NCBI GenBank assembly: GCA_018700255.1
Contig: JABISU010000095.1
Span: forward strand, 1-5,316
Direction: 5' to 3'
Length of the DNA stretch: 5,316 nt
From: Flavobacteriales bacterium
Lineage (GTDB): Bacteria; Bacteroidota; Bacteroidia; Flavobacteriales; UA16
Shown: positions 1-5,316 of the stretch, piece by piece
How positions within the stretch are numbered: position 1 is the first letter of the stretch
Layout: each line of letters opens with the position of its first letter
Notes under the pieces: model-generated
Databases searched by the model: none
Told to the model about the DNA's origin: nothing
What the model saw: the letters and a program-made list of their open reading frames with translations, nothing else
Translations under genes and position numbers: made by a program

Positions 1-302
1 CAACCATTGAACAATATGGCGTTGTAAGTCTTGAAGTTGCTGAGTCTATGGCTCTGGGGTGTAGAGATGTTCTTAATGTTGATTTTGCGATTGCAACTAC
101 TGGAATAGCCGGCCCTTCAGGAGGGACTGCACTAACTCCAGTAGGAACAGTTTGTTTTTCAGTAGCTGGACCAAATGGTTGCAAATCTTGCATTCTACAT
201 ATTGATGGTGATAGGAGTGAGGTAGTTGAAGCATCTGTTGAGAAGGGGGTTAAATATTTAAAGGAATCCTTGAAGAGTTTTACTGCTAGTGTTGGTAGAT
301 AG
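1..302 (+). CDS. cinA: CinA C-terminal domain protein (nicotinamide-nucleotide amidohydrolase), 3' end only
   Basis: This is the last 99 codons of a gene that begins left of the window. The open frame is continuous from base 3 and ends at TAG 300-302. The ATG at base 48 is an internal methionine, because conserved family sequence (YGVVSLEVAESMA) lies before it. The hallmark TGIAGPSGGT loop (about residues 33-42 of the visible part) is followed by PVGTVCFSVAG, the signature of the CinA C-terminal/PncC fold. In this family the domain deamidates nicotinamide mononucleotide to nicotinate mononucleotide in the cytoplasm, recycling the NMN released by NAD-dependent DNA ligase. The full gene could be a two-domain CinA (about 410 residues, with an N-terminal MoCF-like domain) or a stand-alone PncC (about 160 residues); the window cannot decide. 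Position directly before rpmB is the usual arrangement for cinA in Bacteroidota as I recall it, which favours the two-domain form. No frameshift or lost motif is seen. Confidence 0.9.
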   Translation, partial: TIEQYGVVSLEVAESMALGCRDVLNVDFAIATTGIAGPSGGTALTPVGTVCFSVAGPNGCKSCILHIDGDRSEVVEASVEKGVKYLKESLKSFTASVGR

Positions 303-322
303 AGAAAAAAGTCGTTTATTTG
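292..322 (+). promoter_or_regulatory. possible Bacteroidota-type promoter for rpmB
   Basis: TTG at 292-294 and TTTATTTG at 315-322 are separated by 20 bases. The Bacteroidota housekeeping sigma factor recognises a TTG element near -33 and TAnnTTTG near -7, and this pair matches five of the six fixed -7 positions with acceptable spacing. It would start transcription near base 329, about 13 bases before the rpmB start codon. The sequence is AT-rich, so a chance match is quite possible, and rpmB may simply be read through from cinA. Confidence 0.25.
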
Positions 323-341
323 CACTCCTAAATTTAGTGTC

Positions 342-587
342 ATGAGCCGTATTTGTCAGATAACAGGAAAGAAAGTGATGTTTGGAAACAACGTTAGTCA
401 CTCTAATGCTAAGACCAAGCGTCGTTTTTACCCGAATCTACAGCGCAAGCGTTTTTATATCTCAGAAGAAGATAGATGGGTCACTCTACGAGTGTCAGTT
501 GCAGCGATGCGTACGATCAACAAGATTGGTTTACTTGCTGCTATGAACCGTGCTAAAAGCGCAGGAATTTTAGTTGAAAAAGCATAA
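342..587 (+). CDS. rpmB: 50S ribosomal protein L28
   Basis: A complete 81-residue protein, the normal length for bacterial L28, and a structural component of the large ribosomal subunit. The start [11 protein letters not shown], then [15 protein letters not shown] (residues 15-29), the basic stretch PNLQRKRFY (31-39) and [20 protein letters not shown] (42-61) are family hallmarks, with [10 protein letters not shown] typical of Bacteroidota. Only one cysteine (C5) is present, so this is the zinc-independent form lacking CxxC pairs. The ATG at 342 is the only start that gives the conserved N-terminus. No Shine-Dalgarno sequence precedes it, as is usual in this phylum. It lies 39 bases after cinA and is followed by a strong hairpin terminator. 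In many Bacteroidota genomes rpmB is followed by rpmG (L33), a short DUF4295 gene and ftsY; none of these follows here. Confidence 0.97.
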   Translation: MSRICQITGKKVMFGNNVSHSNAKTKRRFYPNLQRKRFYISEEDRWVTLRVSVAAMRTINKIGLLAAMNRAKSAGILVEKA

Positions 588-621
588 GATTTATTTTACT
601 CGAAAGAGTATTCATTAAGAT

Positions 622-660
622 ATTAAAAAAGGCCCGCTACTACAGCGGGCCTTTTTTAAT
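622..660. terminator. bidirectional rho-independent terminator between convergent genes
   Basis: GGCCCGCT (631-638) pairs perfectly with AGCGGGCC (644-651) around the five-base loop ACTAC. The stem is flanked by A6 (625-630) and T6 (652-657), and the pairing extends through these tracts to 622 and 660, giving up to 17 base pairs. Read on the + strand, the hairpin and T tract end rpmB transcripts 35 bases past its stop codon. Read on the - strand, the A tract becomes the U tract and ends the operon whose last gene stops at 678. The symmetry suits a shared terminator for two converging units. Confidence 0.93.
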
Positions 661-677
661 GAATGGTTTTTAGAGTT

Positions 678-1514
678 CTAGTTTCCTCCGAGAATTAATG
701 GCAGTCCACTTTCACCCGATCCTATAACAACAACTTTCGCGTTGTTGCTGCCGGCAAGTTCTGTTGTAGCCTCGATACCTTTCCACTGAAGTAAATCGTC
801 AGATATGCTCTGAGATACGATGTTCTGGAAATCGCGAATACCTTCCGCCTCAATTCGTTTGCGTTCTGCTTCTTTACTAGCTTTTTCGATACGGAATTCG
901 TACTCTAATGACTCCTGTTCTTGTTGTAGTTTACGTTCAATAGCTTGTTCAAGAGTTAGGGGGAGCTCAATGTTTCTAATAAGAACATCGTTCAGTTGAA
1001 TGTAGTTGCTAGAGAGCTTTTCAGCCAATCTATTTTCAATCTCTAACTGAATTTCTTCACGCTTGGTGGTGTTGAATTCTTCAGGTAAGTATTGAGCAAT
1101 AACTTCTCTTGCTACAGATCTCATAGCAGGCTGGATGACTTTTTCTTTATAACGAGATCCACGCTCAGTCTCGAGATATCCTAGCTTGTCATAAACGGGC
1201 TGGTAAAAGACAGTCATATCCATCTTAATCTTTAAAAGATTTGAAGATAAAACTTCAAGATTTTCGAAAAGCTCTTGCTGTCTTATTTCGTACTCGTATA
1301 TTTTATCCCATGGAGCCTTTATATGAAATCCACTTGTCATAGCAGGTGTATCAGGGTTTACTCCGTTTCCGAAAGTATGAAATATTAATCCACCGTGACC
1401 CGATTGAATGGTTACCGTGAGTGAGCTCCAAAGCAAAATTACTGGGAGCACAACTAAAGTCGCAATTACGATTAGACGTATGCGTTTTTTTTCTTCGTCT
1501 GTTGGTATATTCAT
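678..1514 (-). CDS. prohibitin-family SPFH domain membrane protein
   Basis: A complete 278-residue protein. A short basic N-terminus (KKRIRL, 9-14) leads into one membrane segment (about 12-30). The SPFH/Band 7 domain (about 32-200) begins VTIQSGHGGLIF. A charged helical stretch (about 189-225, QEQESLEYEFRIEKASKEAE) should form the coiled coil used for ring assembly. The tail LLQWKGIEATTEL then AKVVVIG and LPLILGGN is the standard prohibitin ending. Prohibitins and HflK/HflC build large membrane-anchored cages that often control AAA proteases such as FtsH or organise membrane domains. The basic N-terminus suggests N-in, with the SPFH domain in the periplasm. It is the last gene of the operon, 47 AT-rich bases after the vWA gene and just before the terminator. 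It has no proteolytic or NfeD-like domain, and its specific partner is unknown. HflC is less likely than prohibitin because of the tail motif. Confidence 0.92.
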   Translation of the reverse strand: MNIPTDEEKKRIRLIVIATLVVLPVILLWSSLTVTIQSGHGGLIFHTFGNGVNPDTPAMTSGFHIKAPWDKIYEYEIRQQELFENLEVLSSNLLKIKMDMTVFYQPVYDKLGYLETERGSRYKEKVIQPAMRSVAREVIAQYLPEEFNTTKREEIQLEIENRLAEKLSSNYIQLNDVLIRNIELPLTLEQAIERKLQQEQESLEYEFRIEKASKEAERKRIEAEGIRDFQNIVSQSISDDLLQWKGIEATTELAGSNNAKVVVIGSGESGLPLILGGN

Positions 1515-1561
1515 AAACTATATATTAATGATTTTAAAAATTTAAATATCTACTATAAGAA

Positions 1562-3688
1562 TTAATATCCTCCTTGCCTCCTCCTAATTACCCATTCTAA
1601 AGTTAATCCTCCAAGTATAAGCCAAACTAGAATATCATAACGAATAAGTTCTTGCCTTTCGGTATATTCATGTACAATATCTCTAAGCTCAATATTGTCT
1701 AACACACCTGTCAACTCAGCTTCGGCTATAGTTCCAAGGAACAATCCCCCAGATTTCTTACTAAGTCTCTTTAAAAGGCCATGGTCAGCAGCTGATGATG
1801 TTTGTTCAGCTTTGAGTTCAACTACATTAAATTCACCTTTCAGCTCTCTCACCTCTGAATCTAAGACACAATGTGATTCCCACGTATAAGTTCCTGGTGT
1901 AAGCCTTCCACAATTAAGGGAGTAATAATTGTTTTCAGTAGTAAAGAAAAAATCAAATTCCTGTCCACCCTCGTCCTTAATTGATAGCTCTACATCTACG
2001 TCTGTGGTAGGGTTAAGCGAAGCATCATAAACTTGAGCTGTAAATTTCACTTTTTCATCTTCGAACAATTTGTTAGGGGACTCTATCCTAAATCGCCTAA
2101 CATCATCTCTACTCGATAGATATTTTATAGAGTTGTTGATCAAATCATCGAATCCATCGAAATTCCCATCTTTAATAAAGCTCTCCATTCTCCATCTCCA
2201 TAACCCTTCACCTAAGATTACACCGCTCCTCCTCCCAGCGGCGTCTTCATTGAATGCCCACAAAGGCCAAACAGTTTCAAGCGAGCCCAACTTTTTATAC
2301 AGCAATACATCTAAAGATTTTTTTGCTTCAACCTTTCCTAAAACAGAGTTTAATGGAGGAAAGTTTGAAAGATGACTTTCAAGTGTCTTTTCAAAAGAAA
2401 ATAAAGAAAACTCATCATTCACACTGCTACCCACACTTTCGGAGAGATCAGATGTCTCATAGATTATCCCAGTTCTTTCTGCGGGAAGTTGCTTCCAATC
2501 CACATTAGCTCCACCGATAAAAAGCATAGGTATGTCTTGTGCAATTGCTTCTACAACTGATACTGGTAGAGGAGCTTGAGGGTTCGGGAGGTTGTGAAGA
2601 ATCATGATGTCGTGTTCGGGCATCTCTTCATTTTGATTTAACTCGGTAGCCCAAACAACTTCTACTTCTTGATGCTTGTTGCTTTGTGCAGCATTTTTTA
2701 AAGCTGCCACATCCGGATGTGGAGCATCAGCAACAATCAAGACTCGCCTTTTGCTCTCGAGAATATCAATAATGGCTGTGCGAGAATTGTTGGATATCAA
2801 GTCCTCATTTGATACCTCGGCCCTCGAGACAACACGAATCTTTAGAGCTCCCACCTTATCTGCTCTTATTGAGAATTTGTGGCTTTTAGAATCAACTTCG
2901 GATTCACTAAACCAAATGACTTCGTCTCTCTTCTTACCATTAATTGATATGGTAGATTTAATGTTCTCTCCTTTGAAGCCCCGAGCATGTAACCTAACCT
3001 CCACAGGAAAGTCATTTCCCAAGTAGGCTACATTGTTGCAGATTAAATCTACAATCTTTAAATCTTTAATATTCGTTGTATCTCCACTTCCCACAAAGAA
3101 ATGAGGAGCATTCATGAATTGTGAGCTAAACTCAGGATTGTGACCTCTATTTGATAGCCCGTCAGTTGTGATAATTACAGCAGCTATATTTTTATGAGAA
3201 AAAAGATCTCTAACACCTTCGATCGCACCAGATATATCAGTTCTTGGAGAATCAAACTTAAATGAGTCCTTTTTGTTAGATGTAGTTGATATACTCTGAA
3301 GTTGAGTGCCGAAAACAAAACTCTTGGTGCCTATTCCTCGTTCGTTAAAAAACTCTGGAAGCTCTTTAATCCACCTCTGTAATTCAAGTTTCTTAGCCGT
3401 GCTATCTTTTCCAAACCATTGAGATGAAGTACCATCGTGAACTAAAATTATCCTTGATGGTTCTATTTCTTGACTTATAGACCTAATTAATGGCTCTAAT
3501 AGAAGAAAGCATAGAGTTCCTAAAATAATAAACCTTAACACCCCTAATCCCCAACGCAACCATGATTGTGACGGTCTATCCGACCCCATTGCGTACCTGA
3601 GTAGAGCAAGGCCTAATGCAACACATCCTCCTAAAACCCATTTCCACAGTGGAGCGTTTACCTGAATATCAGTCAATAAATCGTGCAT
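1562..3688 (-). CDS. membrane-anchored vWA-domain protein with degenerate amidotransferase-like region
   Basis: A 708-residue protein of unknown function. From the TTG-based numbering (one residue longer), the membrane segments lie at about 15-33, 47-67 and 684-703. A von Willebrand A domain spans about 79-205, with metal-site motifs D86-x-T88-x-S90, T151 (TDISGAIEGV) and D177 (TTDGLSNRG). Next come a beta-rich Ig-like region (215-310), a Rossmann-like segment resembling class I glutamine amidotransferases without a catalytic cysteine (315-400, RRVLIVADAPHPDVAAL and MLFIGGANVDW), the GEGLWRWRM motif (494-502) and a second beta domain (540-625). Arginines in the TM1-TM2 loop and RRR after TM3 place the large middle region in the periplasm. 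The architecture recalls BatA-like and other large vWA proteins, but no MoxR ATPase gene is visible. The start chosen is ATG 3688, 9 bases after the fabG stop. An in-frame TTG at 3691 adds one residue and is less likely. vWA domains usually bind protein partners through a metal ion; the partner here is unknown. Confidence 0.88.
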   Translation of the reverse strand: MHDLLTDIQVNAPLWKWVLGGCVALGLALLRYAMGSDRPSQSWLRWGLGVLRFIILGTLCFLLLEPLIRSISQEIEPSRIILVHDGTSSQWFGKDSTAKKLELQRWIKELPEFFNERGIGTKSFVFGTQLQSISTTSNKKDSFKFDSPRTDISGAIEGVRDLFSHKNIAAVIITTDGLSNRGHNPEFSSQFMNAPHFFVGSGDTTNIKDLKIVDLICNNVAYLGNDFPVEVRLHARGFKGENIKSTISINGKKRDEVIWFSESEVDSKSHKFSIRADKVGALKIRVVSRAEVSNEDLISNNSRTAIIDILESKRRVLIVADAPHPDVAALKNAAQSNKHQEVEVVWATELNQNEEMPEHDIMILHNLPNPQAPLPVSVVEAIAQDIPMLFIGGANVDWKQLPAERTGIIYETSDLSESVGSSVNDEFSLFSFEKTLESHLSNFPPLNSVLGKVEAKKSLDVLLYKKLGSLETVWPLWAFNEDAAGRRSGVILGEGLWRWRMESFIKDGNFDGFDDLINNSIKYLSSRDDVRRFRIESPNKLFEDEKVKFTAQVYDASLNPTTDVDVELSIKDEGGQEFDFFFTTENNYYSLNCGRLTPGTYTWESHCVLDSEVRELKGEFNVVELKAEQTSSAADHGLLKRLSKKSGGLFLGTIAEAELTGVLDNIELRDIVHEYTERQELIRYDILVWLILGGLTLEWVIRRRQGGY

Positions 3689-3697
3689 CAAAAATTC

Positions 3698-4444
3698 TTA
3701 TGCAGTTATCATTCCACCACAAACGTTTAAAGTTTGGCCTGTGACATACGAAGACATATCGCTGGCTAAGAAAATGCACGCATTAGCTACATCCTCAGGT
3801 GTTCCTCCTCGTTTCAAAGGGATGGTGTTACACCAGCCTTGAACAGTGTCCGGGTCTAACTTCGCAGTCATTTCTGTTTCGATAAATCCAGGTGCTATTG
3901 CGTTACATCGAATGTTGCGTGAGCCTAGTTCAAGAGCAATAGATTTAGTAAAACCAAGTATGCCTGCTTTAGATGCGGCGTAATTAGCTTGGCCTGCATT
4001 ACCTTGAACTCCTACAACTGAACTTATGTTTATGATTGAGCCAAATCTAGCTTTTAACATCGTTTTTAGAACGGCTTTAGTGAGGTTGAAGCAGCTCTTG
4101 AGATTTACGTTAATAACGCGATCCCATTGGTCTTCGGACATTCTCATTAGTAAAGTATCGTCAGTAATTCCCGCGTTATTTACGACAATATCTATTGTGC
4201 CGAATGCCTCTAAAACTTCTTTTACTAGAGATTCTGCATCCGCCATCTTAGAAGCGTCAGATTTGAATCCCTTCGCCATTCCACCATCAGATGTAAGTTC
4301 ATTTTCAAGCTCTATTGCCTTCTCCTCTGAGCTGCGGTACGTAAAAGCGACGGAAGCTCCTTGAGCTATGAACGACTTGGCAATAGATTTACCAATGCCT
4401 CTTGAAGCACCTGTAATTATTGCGATTTTTCCTTGTAATAACAT
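3698..4444 (-). CDS. fabG: 3-oxoacyl-[acyl-carrier-protein] reductase
   Basis: A complete 248-residue classical short-chain dehydrogenase, the usual FabG length. It reduces 3-oxoacyl-ACP to (R)-3-hydroxyacyl-ACP with NADPH in the fatty-acid elongation cycle, in the cytoplasm. The cofactor loop TGASRGIG is at 11-18, NNAG at 89-92, and the catalytic set is N114, S142 (ISSVVG), Y155 and K159 (NYAASKAG). APGFIETEMTAKL (184-196) and TGQTLNVCGGM (235-245) are FabG hallmarks. R37 (TYRSS) after the second strand fits NADPH preference. All catalytic residues are present. The ATG at 4444 lies 2 bases after the TAA of the Fe-S gene, so translation is probably coupled. Whether this is the only FabG of the organism cannot be seen here: it sits apart from other fab genes, so a role in another 3-oxoacyl or acetoacetyl reduction is possible, but the sequence looks like the housekeeping enzyme. 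Confidence 0.94.
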   Translation of the reverse strand: MLLQGKIAIITGASRGIGKSIAKSFIAQGASVAFTYRSSEEKAIELENELTSDGGMAKGFKSDASKMADAESLVKEVLEAFGTIDIVVNNAGITDDTLLMRMSEDQWDRVINVNLKSCFNLTKAVLKTMLKARFGSIINISSVVGVQGNAGQANYAASKAGILGFTKSIALELGSRNIRCNAIAPGFIETEMTAKLDPDTVQGWCNTIPLKRGGTPEDVANACIFLASDMSSYVTGQTLNVCGGMITA

Positions 4445-4446
4445 AT

Positions 4447-5247
4447 TTATTCTGGTAAAATATTTGCTGCCTTAGCGATCATTTCTGCGATGTCTTGTAC
4501 ATCAACTGTATTTGATTTTTCTGCGGACTTCACACCATCTGTCATCATAGTGTTGCAGAATGGACATCCAGTAGCAACCACGCTTGCTTTTGTCTCGAGA
4601 ACATCTTCAGTACGTTCGTCATTGATTTCCTTTTTCCCTTTTTCTGCTTCCTTGAACATTTGTGCTCCACCTGCTCCACAGCATAGCCCTTTAGATTTAC
4701 AGCGTTTCATCTCAACAAGCTCAGCATCGAGTGCTTCGATGACAGAGCGGGGAGCATCGTACTCACCATTTCCTCTGCCTAAATAGCATGGATCGTGGAA
4801 GGTAATTCGCTTTCCTTTAAAGGGGTGTTCGTCAGCAAGTGTTAGTTTTCCATCAGCAATTAATGTTGCTATAAACTGGCTGTGATGCATTACTTCATAT
4901 TTCCCTCCGAGCTCAGGGTATTCGTTCCTCATGATGTTAAAGCAGTGAGGGCAGCCTGTAACAATTTTTTTTATTCCGTAGCCGTTTAGGACGGAAATGT
5001 TTGCTGCAGCTTGCATTTGGAATAGAAATTCGTTTCCAGCTCGCTTAGCAGGATCACCTGTACAGCTTTCCTCTGACCCGAGTACAGCAAAACTTACTTC
5101 AGCATGATGTAATATCTTTGCAATTGCTTTGGTTATGCTTTTTGCTCTATCGTCAAAACTACCAGCACAGCCAACCCAGAAAAGAACATCAGGAGTTTTT
5201 CCTTCGGCAGTCATTTCCGCCATTGTATGAACTTTAAAAGTATTCAT
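4447..5247 (-). CDS. CCG-domain (Fe-S)-binding protein, heterodisulfide reductase HdrB-like subunit
   Basis: A complete 266-residue cytoplasmic protein with two cysteine-rich (CCG) modules. Module 1 has C27 (VGCAGS), C62 (ESCTGDPAKRAGNE) and C99-P-H-C102. It carries serine 61 where the classical motif has the first cysteine of the pair. Module 2 is complete: C154 (HDPCYLGRGNG), C189-C190 (LCCGAGGAQMF) and C228-P-F-C231. In HdrB and relatives a complete module holds an unusual [4Fe-4S] cluster at a redox site; a module lacking one ligand may hold a different cluster, zinc, or none. The family includes HdrB/HdrD, GlpC, GlcF, LutA and the C-terminal part of ETF:menaquinone oxidoreductases. The ATG at 5247 is 3 bases after the stop of the upstream Fe-S gene and gives the known N-terminus (MAEM..GK.PDVLFWVGCAGSFDDRA) of the Bacteroidota form. 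It most likely acts as the catalytic/electron-input partner of the upstream gene product. The electron donor is not identifiable from sequence. Confidence 0.9.
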   Translation of the reverse strand: MNTFKVHTMAEMTAEGKTPDVLFWVGCAGSFDDRAKSITKAIAKILHHAEVSFAVLGSEESCTGDPAKRAGNEFLFQMQAAANISVLNGYGIKKIVTGCPHCFNIMRNEYPELGGKYEVMHHSQFIATLIADGKLTLADEHPFKGKRITFHDPCYLGRGNGEYDAPRSVIEALDAELVEMKRCKSKGLCCGAGGAQMFKEAEKGKKEINDERTEDVLETKASVVATGCPFCNTMMTDGVKSAEKSNTVDVQDIAEMIAKAANILPE

Positions 5248-5250
5248 TGT

Positions 5251-5316
5251 TTATGCTTCTTTAATCCAATCTCCTCTGCTCGCAGCGGGGAAAGCCCACG
5301 GAGCACCGTTATTTTC
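5251..5316 (-). CDS. C-terminal end of upstream (Fe-S)-binding membrane protein, partial
   Basis: The last 21 codons and the TAA stop (5251-5253) of a gene that begins right of the window. The visible peptide starts ENNGAPWAFPAASRG and ends DWIKEA. The G-x-P-W...R..W pattern is what I recall at the end of the roughly 440-residue Bacteroidota (Fe-S)-binding proteins, which carry several membrane helices and two ferredoxin-type [4Fe-4S] motifs and are encoded directly before a CCG protein. In single-chain relatives the same NPWG-like motif links the ferredoxin and CCG parts. It is separated from the next gene by only ACA and lies in the same reading frame. The helices and cluster motifs are outside the window, so the assignment rests on this tail and on context. 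Confidence 0.72.
   Translation of the reverse strand, partial: ENNGAPWAFPAASRGDWIKEA

Noticed and set aside
48..302. A complete small 84-residue gene starting at ATG 48
   Set aside because: The frame is open to the left edge, and conserved CinA sequence precedes the ATG, so it is the end of a larger gene.
1537..1544. TAAATTTT on the - strand as a -7 promoter element for the prohibitin gene
   Set aside because: It lacks the final G, and no TTG lies at the proper distance upstream; AT-rich sequence gives such matches by chance.
1695..3026. Several + strand open frames of 64-116 codons inside the vWA gene
   Set aside because: They are antisense to a long, clearly coding gene, have no recognisable domains, and their composition mirrors the opposite strand.
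3710..3730. Cysteine in the FabG C-terminal NVCGGM motif where E. coli has aspartate or asparagine
   Set aside because: I recall this substitution as common in Bacteroidota FabG, and it is not a catalytic position.
4026..4786. + strand open frames of 112 and 98 codons opposite fabG and the Fe-S gene
   Set aside because: They lie entirely antisense to conserved genes whose every motif is accounted for; no protein family features are seen.
1..5316. tRNA/rRNA genes, CRISPR repeats, insertion sequences, phage or defence genes
   Set aside because: Nothing of this kind is visible; nearly all bases are accounted for by conserved protein genes and one terminator.

Overview
The window looks like chromosomal core DNA from a member of the Bacteroidota. 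The basis is protein similarity judged by eye. The L28 protein, the prohibitin-type protein, the FabG and above all the paired (Fe-S)-binding proteins match forms I recognise from Flavobacteriia, Cytophagia and their relatives. The DNA is moderately AT-rich, and no gene has a convincing Shine-Dalgarno sequence, which is usual in that phylum. The exact order is uncertain. The L28 sequence (FYPNLQ rather than FSVNL) looks less like typical Flavobacteriaceae and more like Cryomorphaceae/Crocinitomicaceae or Cytophagales relatives.

Left part (1-660, + strand): the 3' end of a cinA-type gene (NMN amidohydrolase/CinA C-terminal domain) is followed after 39 bases by rpmB (ribosomal protein L28). rpmB is then closed by a strong, nearly symmetrical hairpin (622-660) with A and T tracts on either side. 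The hairpin can terminate transcription arriving from both directions.

Right part (678-5316, - strand): five genes run toward that terminator in one tightly packed series. In transcription order they are: the last 21 codons of an upstream iron-sulfur protein (right edge); a 266-residue CCG-domain Fe-S protein (gap 3 bases); fabG (gap 2 bases); a 708-residue membrane protein with a vWA domain and a degenerate amidotransferase-like region (gap 9 bases); and a prohibitin/SPFH membrane protein (gap 47 bases). The spacing strongly suggests one operon.

The two Fe-S genes encode what is a single chain in relatives such as heterodisulfide-reductase-like or ETF:menaquinone oxidoreductase-like proteins, and probably form one membrane electron-transfer complex. 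FabG is a complete 3-oxoacyl-ACP reductase. The vWA protein and the SPFH protein are both predicted to place their large domains in the periplasm, so they could work together at the inner membrane. That link is inference. There are no tRNAs, rRNAs, mobile elements, CRISPR arrays or phage genes, and no gene-free stretch longer than about 90 bases.
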